35,830 nucleotides of DNA from Erwinia sp. S63 (GCF_016625195.1 NZ_JACVUP010000029.1:1-35830), one strand, 5' to 3'. Numbered from the stretch's first letter, positions 1 to 7,433 are shown. The notes: generated by a model from the sequence alone, not told the origin. Numbers and translations: made by a program.

Positions 1-1
1 T

Positions 2-399
2 ATGAAGACATTACTAACATCGCGGTGTATTAATCAACGGGGAGCAGGTCAGCTGTTAGTCGCGATCTTGATGTGACCATTGCTGTTACTGATACAGCAG
101 GCCATTTACTTGGTTTATACCGAGAGGATAAGGCTTATTATCTCACTGTTGAATTATCGGAAAAGAAAGCTGCTATCGCTGTGGCAACTGGTTTACCAAC
201 AGATAATCAGCGGGAAAGTGAGTATGCATATATGACGCATGAAGCAGGTCATGAGGCTGATTTGCTGCCTTATGGTTATGGTCATCCCATAATGAAAGAC
301 GGCGTTTTGTTTGGTGCTATCGGCATTGCTGGAGCGTCAGAATTTGAAAACAAAGATATCTGCAAATACGTTTTAACTAGCCATGGTTACGATGCATAG
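2..399 (+). pseudogene. GlcG/HbpS-family (haem-binding-like) protein, frameshifted remnant
   Basis: From base 34 to 399 one frame reads as most of a GlcG/HbpS-family protein. It has the family's DVTIAVTDTAGHLL segment, a KAAIAVATGLPT-like helix and the HPIMKDGVLFGAIGIAGAS strand-turn near the C-terminus. No good start exists in that frame: TAA lies at 31-33 and the first start-like codon, GTG at 73, falls inside the conserved core. The expected N-terminus (MKTLL, then GAGQLLVA) is readable in another frame from ATG at 2, ending in TGA at 74. The simplest reading is a deletion of about 25 nt between roughly 52 and 62, which removes 8-9 residues and shifts the frame. Members of this family are small cytoplasmic or secreted proteins, some haem-binding; their roles are poorly defined. 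A shorter functional product from GTG 73 cannot be excluded. The upstream context is cut by the window edge. Confidence 0.6.
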
Positions 400-433
400 G
401 CTAATTTAGGTGGTTAACAAACAGTGATAAAAG

Positions 434-456
434 CCCGCTTTTTAGCGGGTTTTTTT
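434..456 (+). terminator. Rho-independent terminator after the GlcG-like remnant
   Basis: CCCGCT (434-439) and AGCGGG (444-449) form a perfect 6-bp stem with a TTTT loop, followed directly by a run of seven T (450-456). It lies 35 nt after the stop at 399, so it insulates the thiamine operon from upstream transcription. Confidence 0.85.
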
Positions 457-668
457 ATGGGGATGTTTGTTGATATGATTGTTTTTTATGCAGAATTTTT
501 GTCAGTCTTTGTTTTGGATAATTTCGGGATGAAGTGTAAGATCTTAGCGCCTCGAAAAGCTGAAAAAGCCGTTCGAAATGATCATCTAAGTCATTGATTT
601 ATATGTAGTGCAAAGTCGCAAAATGATGCAAAAATTAGTGCATTATTTAATCGTTAGGGTTAAATAAC

Positions 669-696
669 TTGTTGATTTAAATGATAAATATATCAT
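669..696 (+). promoter_or_regulatory. Probable promoter of the thiamine operon
   Basis: TTGTTG (669-674) and TATCAT (691-696) are separated by 16 bp in AT-rich DNA. Transcription would start near 703, just ahead of the TPP-aptamer-like leader. The -10 matches the sigma-70 consensus at 5 of 6 positions; the -35 is weak. The rest of 457-668 is AT-rich with no gene that I can support. Confidence 0.4.
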
Positions 697-707
697 TGGA
701 ATTAGCT

Positions 708-780
708 ATGAGACTAAAAGCGCAATGCGCGGCTTAGCGACCCTTTGAACCTGACCCAGTTGATATTGGCGTAGGAAGAC
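708..780 (+). promoter_or_regulatory. TPP riboswitch (THI box)-like aptamer with degenerate 5' half
   Basis: The 3' half matches the THI-box consensus well. ACCCTTTGAACCTGA (740-754) is followed by a P5 hairpin, CCAGT (756-760) with ATTGG (765-769), and by CGTAGGAAG (770-778). The 5' half is poor. A P3-like hairpin, GCGC-AAT-GCGC (720-730), is present. The GGGGT strand that should pair with ACCC is AAAA-rich instead, and the conserved CTGAGA that contacts the pyrimidine ring of TPP reads CTTAGC (733-738). The position, directly upstream of thiO, is what a thiamine riboswitch should have. It may be a divergent working aptamer or one that has lost TPP binding. Confidence 0.6.
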
Positions 781-781
781 T

Positions 782-835
782 GACAGCACCGCTCCGGTGT
801 TGTCTGGCGCAGAGGATCGCTCGCGCCCTTTCCCT
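782..835 (+). promoter_or_regulatory. Leader hairpins between the aptamer and thiO (possible expression platform)
   Basis: GACAGCACCG (782-791) pairs with CGGTGTTGTC (795-804), a 10-bp stem with one G-T pair and a CTC loop. A second stem, GGCGC (806-810) with GCGCC (823-827), is followed by a pyrimidine-rich CTTTCCCTCCTCC. Neither has a proper T-run, so a terminator is uncertain. The hairpins lie where a riboswitch expression platform would act on transcription or on thiO translation; no clear anti-hairpin was identified. Confidence 0.4.
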
Positions 836-909
836 CCTCCTGTATCTGCGGGTCTAAGTCAACACTGAGAGGCCGATGTGAATTCCCTTTATATCCCGGA
901 TAACCTGCT

Positions 910-1854
910 GTGAGTCGCTGGACGGTATTAGGCTGCGGCGTGGCAGGTCTGTGTGTGGCGACGCTGCTGGCTGAACGCGGCGAAGACGTCGACGTCATTG
1001 GCGACGAGTCACGACAGCCCGCGTCGTGGTTTGCTGGCGGCATGCTTGCACCCTGGTGCGAGTCCGAAAGTGCACCGCAGGAAGTGATCTCTCTCGGTCA
1101 ACACGCCGCTGGCTGGTGGCAACAGCGCGTCAGCAGCGTGGCACATCAGGGAACGCTGGTGGTAGCGCCACCGCGCGATAGCCAGGAACTGACTCGCTTC
1201 GCACGCATGACCGAACAGCATCAGTGGGTCGATCCCGGTGAGCTTGAACCTCTGCTGGCCGGGCGTTTTGCGCGCGGACTGTTTTTTGCCGAGGAGGCGC
1301 ATCTCGACCCGCGCCTGGCGCTCACCGAAATGCGTGAAAAGCTGTTACAGCGCGGCGTGCGTTTTGATGCACAACACCCTTCGGGTCGGGTGATTGATTG
1401 TCGTGGCATGCATGCCAAAGCCGACCTTGCGCGCCTGCGTGCGGTACGTGGCGAGATGGTAATTCTGCACAGCGATGAGGTGCAGTTCTCGCGTCCAATT
1501 CGCCTGCTACATCCGCGCTTTCCGTGCTATCTGGTGCCGCGTCGTAACGGCCATTTCATGCTCGGTGCCACGATGGTGGAAAGCGACGATGCCAGCCCCA
1601 TTAGCGCACGCGCCTTGATGGAACTGCTCAGCGCGGCTTACGCTATTCATCCTGCTCTGGCCGAAGCCCGCGTGGTGGAAAGCGGCAGCGGGCTACGCCC
1701 AGCCTATCCGGCCAACCTGCCAGAAATCCATTATCAAAACGACACTTACTATCTTAACGGCATGTATCGCCACGGTTTTCTGCTGGCACCGATGATGGCA
1801 GAACAGCTGATGCAGCGCCTTTTCGGGGAACAATCCTATGAATATTCAGCTTAA
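910..1854 (+). CDS. thiO: Glycine oxidase ThiO (FAD-dependent)
   Basis: This 314-residue protein belongs to the DAO/ThiO family. The N-terminus carries the FAD-binding dinucleotide fold (VLGCGVAGL, about residues 6-14) and a conserved WFAGGMLAP segment near 40-48. The C-terminal half has the family's SGLRPAYPANLPEI and GMYRHGFLLAPMMA segments. ThiO oxidises glycine with O2 to the imine (dehydroglycine) used in thiazole synthesis, replacing the radical enzyme ThiH used by E. coli, so it serves aerobic growth. The start is GTG at 910 with a weak ribosome site; no in-frame ATG lies nearer the Rossmann motif. It is the first gene of the operon, and its last 17 nt overlap thiS, implying translational coupling. 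Confidence 0.93.
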   Translation: MSRWTVLGCGVAGLCVATLLAERGEDVDVIGDESRQPASWFAGGMLAPWCESESAPQEVISLGQHAAGWWQQRVSSVAHQGTLVVAPPRDSQELTRFARMTEQHQWVDPGELEPLLAGRFARGLFFAEEAHLDPRLALTEMREKLLQRGVRFDAQHPSGRVIDCRGMHAKADLARLRAVRGEMVILHSDEVQFSRPIRLLHPRFPCYLVPRRNGHFMLGATMVESDDASPISARALMELLSAAYAIHPALAEARVVESGSGLRPAYPANLPEIHYQNDTYYLNGMYRHGFLLAPMMAEQLMQRLFGEQSYEYSA

Positions 1855-2035
1855 CGGCCGTGCGATCCGCACCGAGGCCAGCACGCTCAGTGAATTGCTG
1901 ATCGAGCAGCAAATTGATGCCGCCTGCGTCGCCAGCGCTTTCAACGGCAACTTTGTGCCTAAAAGTCAGTACAGCAACCAGCTGCTGGAAGAGGGCTGCC
2001 AGCTGGAAGTCTTATCGCCGATGCAGGGAGGTTGA
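1838..2035 (+). CDS. thiS: Sulfur carrier protein ThiS
   Basis: A 65-residue ubiquitin-fold sulfur carrier that ends in the required Gly-Gly (SPMQGG). The C-terminal glycine is adenylated by ThiF and converted to the thiocarboxylate that donates sulfur to ThiG. The family's NG and VASAFNGNFVPKSQY segments are visible. The length is normal (about 65-66). Its start overlaps the end of thiO by 17 nt in another frame, and thiG begins 3 nt after its stop, so the three genes are tightly coupled. Confidence 0.95.
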   Translation: MNIQLNGRAIRTEASTLSELLIEQQIDAACVASAFNGNFVPKSQYSNQLLEEGCQLEVLSPMQGG

Positions 2036-2038
2036 AAT

Positions 2039-2797
2039 ATGTTTTACGATTTCGCTCCCCAGTCACGTTTTCTGCTTGGCACCGCGGGCTATCCGTCACC
2101 TGCGATTCTGCAGCAGGCGATTGCCGCCTCCGGCACGGACATCATCACCGTCAGCTTGCGTCGTGAAGGCGCTGCGGGGGCGGCTTTTCGCGAGCTGCTA
2201 ACCGGGCTGGACATTCGCGTGCTGCCCAATACCGCAGGCTGTCACACGGTGAAAGAGGCGGTGACTACCGCGCAGATGGCGCGCGAACTGTTCAACACCT
2301 CGTGGATCAAACTGGAGGTGATCGGGCATGCCGACACGCTCCAGCCCGATCCTTTTGCGCTGGTTGAAGCGGCACGCATTCTGTGTGCGGACGGTTTTCA
2401 GGTCTTCCCGTACACCACCGAAGATTTGATCGTCGGTGAGAAGTTGCTGGAAGCCGGTTGTGAACTGCTGATGCCGTGGGGCGCGCCGATCGGTTCCGGG
2501 CAGGGGTTACGCAATATCGAAGGATTGCGCGCAATGCGAGCGTGGTTCAGCGATATCCCGCTGATTATTGATGCAGGTATCGGTGCGCCATCGCAGGCCG
2601 CGCAGGCGATGGAGATGGGCTTCGATGGCATCCTGCTCAATACCGCCGTGGCGAAAGCGGGCGATCCGGTTGGCATGGCGAACGGTTTCCGTCTGGCGAT
2701 TGAAGCGGGGCAGGCCGCGCGCAGCGCCGGATTGATGGAGAAACGTGATATGGCAGCAGCGTCCACGCCGATCTTCGGTCTGGCGAGTCTGAGTTAA
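2039..2797 (+). CDS. thiG: Thiazole synthase ThiG
   Basis: This 252-residue TIM-barrel enzyme condenses deoxyxylulose 5-phosphate, dehydroglycine and the ThiS thiocarboxylate into the thiazole phosphate carboxylate. The Schiff-base lysine is in WIKLEVIGHADTLQPDP (Lys near residue 93). Phosphate-binding segments PWGAPIGSGQGLRN and IDAGIGAPSQAAQAMEMGFDGILLNTAVAKA are intact. The length is typical (about 255). It forms complexes with ThiS and ThiF in the known pathway, matching its place between their genes; thiF follows after a 9-nt gap with GGAG as ribosome site. Confidence 0.96.
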   Translation: MFYDFAPQSRFLLGTAGYPSPAILQQAIAASGTDIITVSLRREGAAGAAFRELLTGLDIRVLPNTAGCHTVKEAVTTAQMARELFNTSWIKLEVIGHADTLQPDPFALVEAARILCADGFQVFPYTTEDLIVGEKLLEAGCELLMPWGAPIGSGQGLRNIEGLRAMRAWFSDIPLIIDAGIGAPSQAAQAMEMGFDGILLNTAVAKAGDPVGMANGFRLAIEAGQAARSAGLMEKRDMAAASTPIFGLASLS

Positions 2798-2806
2798 GGA
2801 GCCATC

Positions 2807-3772
2807 ATGGATCGCTATCAACGGCAAATGATGTTGCCGGAAATCGGAGCCGAAGGTCAGCAAAAACTGGCGGATGCGCGCGTCCTGGTGGTGGGGGCGG
2901 GCGGATTGAGTGCCACGTTGTTGCCGCAGCTGGTTGGCGCAGGCGTCGGTTTTATTCGCCTGTGTGACCACGATGCAGTGGCCTTGCACAACCTTCATCG
3001 CCAGACGCTATTTACGATGCAGGACATCGGTCATAGCAAGGCAGCACGGGCGCAACAGGCGCTGTTGCAACGTAATCCCGAGGTGCAGATAGAGGCAGTG
3101 CCACGGGCTATCGGCGCCAGCGATCTGCCGCACCTCCTAACGGATATCGATCTGGTGGTCGATGCCGCTGATAACTTCGCGGTGACCTATCAACTCTCTG
3201 ATGCCTGTCTGGCAACGCAGATTCCTTTGATCAGTGCATCAGTATTAGGCCGTCAGGGCTATGTCGGCGGCTTCTGCGGCAGCGCGCCGAGCTATCGGGC
3301 GCTGTTTCCACGCTTACCCGCCTCTGCAGCCAACTGCAACACCGCGGGCGTAATGGGGCCGGCGGTGGCCACTTTGGGCGCGATGCAGGCTCAGATGGCG
3401 TTAAGTGTGCTGCTGGATCTAGAACCCTCACCGTTGGGCAGCGTCATTAACTGTGACTTTATTAACTGGCATGTTCGCGCGTTCCGCTTTGACGGCGCAG
3501 AAGAGCCTGAGAACGCCGTGCCCTTTATCGATGAGCCACTGCTGACTGCCGACGATTGCATAGTCGAGTTGCGCGCGGTGGAAGAAGCGCCCGTCAGCGT
3601 AGCGAACAACGTCGAACGCATTCTGCCGCAGGCGATAGCTGATTGGCAGCCGCCGCAGGATCGGCGCATCGTGCTGGTGTGTGCCAGCGGCATTCGCGCG
3701 GCGCAGGCGGCCTCGGTGCTAACAGAACGAGGGTTTACCCGCCTGGCGATGTTGGCGGCACGACGACCATGA
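2807..3772 (+). CDS. thiF: ThiS adenylyltransferase ThiF with C-terminal rhodanese-like domain
   Basis: A 321-residue protein with an N-terminal E1-like ThiF/MoeB domain: nucleotide loop VVGAGGLS (about residues 28-35), RQTLFTMQDIGHSKA and DAADNF. The catalytic-type cysteine sits in NCNTAGVMGPAV, near residue 180. It adenylates the ThiS C-terminus. E. coli ThiF has two zinc-binding CxxC pairs; here the first reads PSYRALFP in place of xCYRCLWP and the second is absent. The last 85 or so residues resemble a small rhodanese domain with the active-site loop CASGIRA, which could pass persulfide sulfur to ThiS; in E. coli that role belongs to ThiI/IscS. The stop overlaps the next ATG in ATGA. Domain assignment is firm; the rhodanese activity is inferred. 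Confidence 0.92.
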   Translation: MDRYQRQMMLPEIGAEGQQKLADARVLVVGAGGLSATLLPQLVGAGVGFIRLCDHDAVALHNLHRQTLFTMQDIGHSKAARAQQALLQRNPEVQIEAVPRAIGASDLPHLLTDIDLVVDAADNFAVTYQLSDACLATQIPLISASVLGRQGYVGGFCGSAPSYRALFPRLPASAANCNTAGVMGPAVATLGAMQAQMALSVLLDLEPSPLGSVINCDFINWHVRAFRFDGAEEPENAVPFIDEPLLTADDCIVELRAVEEAPVSVANNVERILPQAIADWQPPQDRRIVLVCASGIRAAQAASVLTERGFTRLAMLAARRP

Positions 3773-4482
3773 ATCCGATCTGTTTTAACGACATCACCTT
3801 TAGCTGGGGCGAACAGGTACTGTGCCAGCAACTCAATCTGCAACTGCGCGGCGGTAAAACCACCGTGCTGTTAGGGCGCAGCGGCATAGGGAAAAGCACT
3901 TTATTGCGGCTGGTGGCGGGTTTGTTGCAGCCACAACAGGGCGAAATCAGTGGCTTACCGGGCAAAGTGGCGTGGATGGGGCAACAGGATCTGTTGTATC
4001 CCTGGTTGACGGTGCTGGAAAACGTGATGCTTTCCGCACGGCTCAACGGTGAAAAACCGGACCGATCGCGCGCGTTAGCGCTGCTTGAGCAAGTAAAGCT
4101 GAATGAGGTGGCGCAAGCCTCGCCGGATAAACTTTCGGGCGGGATGCGCCAGCGCGTAGCACTGGCGCGAACGCTCTACGCCCAACGCGAAGTGGTGCTG
4201 ATGGATGAGCCCTTCGCCACGCTGGATGTGATGACCAAACTCAGCCTGCAAACCCTGACCGCCACGCTGCTCAAGGGCAAAACGGTGCTGCTGGTTACGC
4301 ACGATCCTTTGGAAGCCTGCCGCATGGCTGATGACATCGTGCTGTTACACGACCAGCCGTTGACGGTGGAAGCCTGGCCAGTCCCTGCCGGTGACGCCCC
4401 TCGATCCCTTGACGATCCCGGCCTGTTGCAGGCGCAGGGCGAACTCTTCTCACGACTGAATCAAGATGAAAAAACTGTTTAG
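3769..4482 (+). CDS. thiZ: ABC transporter ATPase, thiamine-precursor uptake (ThiZ-like)
   Basis: A 237-residue ABC ATPase of the nitrate/sulfonate/taurine type. Walker A is GRSGIGKST (about residues 38-46), the signature LSGGMRQRVALAR, Walker B VVLMDEPFATLD and the H-loop VLLVTHDPLEA. The start is ATG at 3769, overlapping the thiF stop by 4 nt; the reading frame is open further upstream inside thiF, but that part is not related to the family. It would energise the permease and binding protein that follow. Co-transcription with thiOSGF points to import of a thiamine pyrimidine precursor, as described for ThiXYZ systems. The gene symbol rests on context. Confidence 0.85.
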   Translation: MNPICFNDITFSWGEQVLCQQLNLQLRGGKTTVLLGRSGIGKSTLLRLVAGLLQPQQGEISGLPGKVAWMGQQDLLYPWLTVLENVMLSARLNGEKPDRSRALALLEQVKLNEVAQASPDKLSGGMRQRVALARTLYAQREVVLMDEPFATLDVMTKLSLQTLTATLLKGKTVLLVTHDPLEACRMADDIVLLHDQPLTVEAWPVPAGDAPRSLDDPGLLQAQGELFSRLNQDEKTV

Positions 4483-5200
4483 CGCGATCTATCTGATCGC
4501 GGTGCTGCTGTGCGGCTGGCTACTGGCGCGGCACCACGGTGTGCCTGACTTTTTATTGCCTTCGCCGCTGGCGGTGCTGGAAGCGCTATGGCTGCATCGC
4601 CAGCTGTTAGCACATCACGCGCTGTATACGCTGGCAGAGATTGTGCTGGCGCTGCTGCTGGGCGTCGGGACGGGCGTGACGCTGGCGGTACTGATGGCGG
4701 GCAGCCAGACTCTGCGCCGCGTGCTGTTTCCCCTGGTGACCGCCAGTCAGGCGATTCCGGTGTTTGCGCTGGCGCCACTGCTGGTGCTCTGGCTGGGTTT
4801 TGGCATCGCCTCCAAAGTGGTGGTCGCGGCATTAATCGTCTTCTTCCCGCTGTGCCTGTCTTTGTTCGATGGCCTGTGCCGCACGCCCTCCGGCTGGCTG
4901 GAACTGGCGGGCACACTGAATCCTTCGCGTGCGCGGGTATTCTGGCACGTGCGCTGGCCCGCAGCGCTGCCGCAATTCTTTTCCGGCTTGCAGATGGCGG
5001 TGGTGCTGGCTCCGATTGGGGTGGTGATTGGCGAATGGGTCGGTGCCAGCGAAGGGCTGGGCTACCTGATGATGCAATCCAACGCCCGGCTGGAAACGGC
5101 CACCAGTTTTGCTGCTTTATTGCTGTTATTGATGCTGGCGCTGCTGCTCTCTGGCGGCGTCGCGTTGCTGCGTAAAAAATTCCTCTGGCACTCAACATAA
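4466..5200 (+). CDS. thiX: ABC transporter permease, thiamine-precursor uptake (ThiX-like)
   Basis: A 244-residue very hydrophobic protein with about six membrane helices and the binding-protein-dependent permease (SsuC/TauC-like) fold. The coupling-helix region reads ELAGTLNPSRARVFWHVRWPAALPQFFSGLQMAVVLAPIGVVIGEW in short conserved pieces (about residues 142-190), containing the EAA-type loop. The ATG overlaps the end of the ATPase gene by 17 nt in a different frame. It would form the inner-membrane channel with the neighbouring ATPase and receive substrate from the periplasmic protein encoded next. Large antisense reading frames here are compositional shadows. Confidence 0.85.
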   Translation: MKKLFSAIYLIAVLLCGWLLARHHGVPDFLLPSPLAVLEALWLHRQLLAHHALYTLAEIVLALLLGVGTGVTLAVLMAGSQTLRRVLFPLVTASQAIPVFALAPLLVLWLGFGIASKVVVAALIVFFPLCLSLFDGLCRTPSGWLELAGTLNPSRARVFWHVRWPAALPQFFSGLQMAVVLAPIGVVIGEWVGASEGLGYLMMQSNARLETATSFAALLLLLMLALLLSGGVALLRKKFLWHST

Positions 5201-5209
5201 GGACGTCCC

Positions 5210-6145
5210 TTGAACACCCTACGTACCGCGATTACCGCTTTGCTGCTGCTGGCAACCACCAGCGCACACGCCGAACAGAAGGTTCGCCTGCTGCTCGACT
5301 GGTTTGTGAACCCCAATCATGCCGCTATTTTTGCCGCACAGTACAGCGGCGCTTTCAAGAAAGAAGGGCTGGATGTCGAGATGATTGCCCCGGCTGACTC
5401 GGCGTCGGTGCCGCTGCTGCTGGCGGCAGGTAAGGCAGATCTGGCGATCAGCTATCAGCCACAGCTTTACACGCTGGTGGAGAAGGACGTTCCGGTGATC
5501 CGCGTCGGCACGCTGATTGGTCAGCCGCTGAATACGCTGACCACCGTGTCCAGCGATATCCATTCACTTAAAGATTTAGCGGGTAAAACGCTGGGCTATG
5601 CGGTGCCAGGATCGGAAGATGTGGCAATCCGCAATATGCTGAAATCGCAGGGCGTGGATGTCAATTCGGTGAAATTGATCAGCCTGAATATGGATTCCAC
5701 TTCAGCGCTGCTGACGCACAAAATCGATGGCGCGATGACCATTTTCCGCAACTACGAGCTAATCGATCTGCAGGATAAGGGCGCGAAGCCGGTGGTGTTC
5801 AAACCTGAAGATTATGGCGTGCCCGCATATGATGAGCTGATCATTCTGGCGAACAACAAGAGCGCCGCCCAGGACAAGCGTATTCCGGCATTCTTACGCG
5901 GTCTGGACGCGGGCGTGGTGTGGTTGCGTGCGCATCCGGAAGAAGCCTGGAAGGCGTTTATTAAGCAGTATCCTGAGCTGAACACCAAACTCAATCATCA
6001 GGCATGGGAAGCGACATTGCCGCTGTTTGATGGGCACAGCGCGACTTTTGATAAAGCACGGTATCAGGCGTTTGGTGAATATATGAAAGCCAACGGGCTG
6101 ATCAAGGATGTTGCGCCGATGACGCGCTACTCGCTGGAGCAGTAA
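5210..6145 (+). CDS. thiY: Periplasmic substrate-binding protein, NMT1/THI5-like (ThiY-like)
   Basis: A 311-residue protein with a signal peptide (hydrophobic residues 8-17, likely cleavage after AHA near 21). The mature part matches the NMT1/THI5-like family of HMP-type pyrimidine binders: LLLDWFVNPNHAAIFAAQ near the N-terminus, LAAGKADLAISYQP near 75 and YDELIILANN near 210. The start is TTG at 5210, nine bases after the permease stop, with an AAGGA-type site in the gap; no ATG lies before the signal sequence. It would deliver formylaminopyrimidine or HMP-like compounds to the permease. The operon appears to end here, since a hairpin follows. Confidence 0.88.
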   Translation: MNTLRTAITALLLLATTSAHAEQKVRLLLDWFVNPNHAAIFAAQYSGAFKKEGLDVEMIAPADSASVPLLLAAGKADLAISYQPQLYTLVEKDVPVIRVGTLIGQPLNTLTTVSSDIHSLKDLAGKTLGYAVPGSEDVAIRNMLKSQGVDVNSVKLISLNMDSTSALLTHKIDGAMTIFRNYELIDLQDKGAKPVVFKPEDYGVPAYDELIILANNKSAAQDKRIPAFLRGLDAGVVWLRAHPEEAWKAFIKQYPELNTKLNHQAWEATLPLFDGHSATFDKARYQAFGEYMKANGLIKDVAPMTRYSLEQ

Positions 6146-6150
6146 TCGTT

Positions 6151-6180
6151 TTGCGGGCTGGTTAATTAGCTGGCCCGCAA
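6151..6180 (+). terminator. Hairpin after the thiamine operon
   Basis: TTGCGGGC (6151-6158) and GCCCGCAA (6173-6180) form a perfect 8-bp stem 5 nt after the last stop of the operon. No clear T-run follows, so it may be a weak terminator or an RNA 3'-end stabiliser. Confidence 0.5.
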
Positions 6181-6216
6181 CACACTTTCACCTTTCATCC
6201 TTTATGCTCTAACCTG

Positions 6217-6265
6217 CAGAACGCAGAACGCAGAACGCAGAACGCAGAACGCAGAACGCAGAACG
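6217..6265 (+). repeat. Seven perfect tandem copies of the heptamer CAGAACG
   Basis: Bases 6217-6265 are seven exact, uninterrupted copies of CAGAACG, flanked by G before and CAACC after. The array lies in the 316-nt spacer between the thiamine operon and fepB and is not inside any credible gene. A 7-bp unit is prone to slippage, so copy number may vary between strains. Confidence 0.97.
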
Positions 6266-6325
6266 CAACCACTAATCCATTCGGCACGACCACTCAATCT
6301 TCATCCGCACTTCAGCATCAAATTT

Positions 6326-6360
6326 CACCAACCACCAATCACCAATCACCAATCACCAAC
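6326..6360 (+). repeat. Five tandem copies of the heptamer CACCAAY
   Basis: Bases 6326-6360 read CACCAAC, three times CACCAAT, then CACCAAC. This is a second heptamer array 60 nt after the CAGAACG array and about 50 nt before the fepB promoter. The surrounding 6265-6410 is strikingly poor in G on this strand. Nothing else was recognised in the spacer. Confidence 0.95.
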
Positions 6361-6410
6361 CCTCAACCACTCCTCGCCAACCTTCTTCAGCCCCAAGCCA
6401 CCAAATCCGC

Positions 6411-6449
6411 TTGCACCAAATCGTCATTTTGATAATGATATCCATTCTC
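6411..6449 (+). promoter_or_regulatory. fepB promoter with Fur box
   Basis: GATAATGATATCCATTCTC (6431-6449) matches the 19-bp Fur consensus GATAATGATAATCATTATC at 16 positions. It lies 13-31 nt ahead of the chosen fepB ATG. TTGCAC (6411-6416) with an AT-rich -10 overlapping the Fur box is a possible promoter. Iron-replete Fur would then block fepB transcription. Confidence 0.8.
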
Positions 6450-6461
6450 AATTATCAAGTG

Positions 6462-7433
6462 ATGGATAACCTGATGCGTTTGCCCGTTCTGGCTTTACTC
6501 TTCTGCCTCATTTCCGTGTTTAGCCAGGCTACCGCCGCTGAAGATTTAGCCAGCTGGCCACGCACGATACCCACTCCGCAAGGCCCGTTCACCTTACAGC
6601 AACCACCGCAGCGCATTGTTTCTACCAGCGTGACGTTAAGTGGAACTTTGCTGGCGATTAACGCGCCGCTGATTGGGTCTGGTGCCACCAGTCGCAACAG
6701 CAGCGTGTCCGATGACCAGGGCTTCTTTACCCAGTGGGGGGATGTCGCCAAAGAGCGTCACGTCAAGCCGCTGTATGTCAGCCAGCCGAATGCGGAAGCG
6801 ATTGCCGCCGAAGCACCCGATCTGATCGTTATCGCTGCCACCGGAGGCGATTCCGCATTGAAACTTTACGATCAGCTTAAAACCATCGCGCCCGTGCTGG
6901 TGGTTGATTACGGTGATAAGAGCTGGCAGGCGCTGGCGTTGCAGTTGGGTCACATCACCGGTCACGAAGCGGAGGCGAAACAGGCAATCGCGCAGTTTGA
7001 CCAACGCCTCGAGACACTGCGCAGCAGAATTACCCTGCCGCCGCAGCCGACCTCTGCGATTGTTTATTACGAAGATGGGCGCGGCATGAATGTGTGGACG
7101 CCGGCTTCGGCGCAGGGAGAGTTACTGAAAGCGTTGGGCTTCACGCTGGCGATGCCGCCCTCTAGCCTGCAGGGCAGTACCAGCATGGGCAAACGCAACG
7201 ACATCATCCAACTCAACGGCGAAACCATGGCGGATGGCGTCACCGGCAATACGCTGCTGCTGTTCGCCGCCGATGAAAAAACGGTACCGCAGGTGGCGAA
7301 GAATCCCTTCCTCGCACACCTACCCGCCGTGCAGCATCACGATATTTTTGCCATGGGCAACGATACTTTCCGCCTCGATTACTACAGTGCCAGCAATATG
7401 CTCAGCAGTATTGAGCGGCAGTTCGTGCACTAA
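6462..7433 (+). CDS. fepB: Ferric-catecholate siderophore periplasmic binding protein FepB
   Basis: This 323-residue class III periplasmic binding protein is clearly homologous to E. coli FepB over its length: PQRIVSTSVTLSGTLLAINAP, DDQGFFTQWGDVAKERH, ATGGDSALKLYDQL, DKSWQALALQLGHITGHE, and a C-terminal FRLDYYSASNML. A signal peptide with likely cleavage after ATAA is present. It would shuttle the ferric siderophore from the receptor to an inner-membrane FepDG/C complex, which is not encoded here. The start is ATG 6462 or ATG 6474; the second gives an MRL- start like E. coli FepB and a better ribosome spacing. The frame is open back to 6411, but that overlaps the promoter and Fur box. It converges on entS, as in E. 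coli. Confidence 0.93.
   Translation: MDNLMRLPVLALLFCLISVFSQATAAEDLASWPRTIPTPQGPFTLQQPPQRIVSTSVTLSGTLLAINAPLIGSGATSRNSSVSDDQGFFTQWGDVAKERHVKPLYVSQPNAEAIAAEAPDLIVIAATGGDSALKLYDQLKTIAPVLVVDYGDKSWQALALQLGHITGHEAEAKQAIAQFDQRLETLRSRITLPPQPTSAIVYYEDGRGMNVWTPASAQGELLKALGFTLAMPPSSLQGSTSMGKRNDIIQLNGETMADGVTGNTLLLFAADEKTVPQVAKNPFLAHLPAVQHHDIFAMGNDTFRLDYYSASNMLSSIERQFVH

Noticed and set aside
4479..5198. A 239-codon open frame antisense to the permease gene
   Set aside because: Its Arg/Ala/Pro-rich composition is typical of an antisense shadow of a GC-rich gene, and the sense frame is a clear permease.
6217..6360. CRISPR-like array
   Set aside because: Units are 7 bp with no spacers and no cas genes nearby; they are simple tandem repeats.
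6411..6461. Upstream TTG start for fepB
   Set aside because: It would overlap the promoter and Fur box and adds a non-homologous stretch ahead of the signal peptide.
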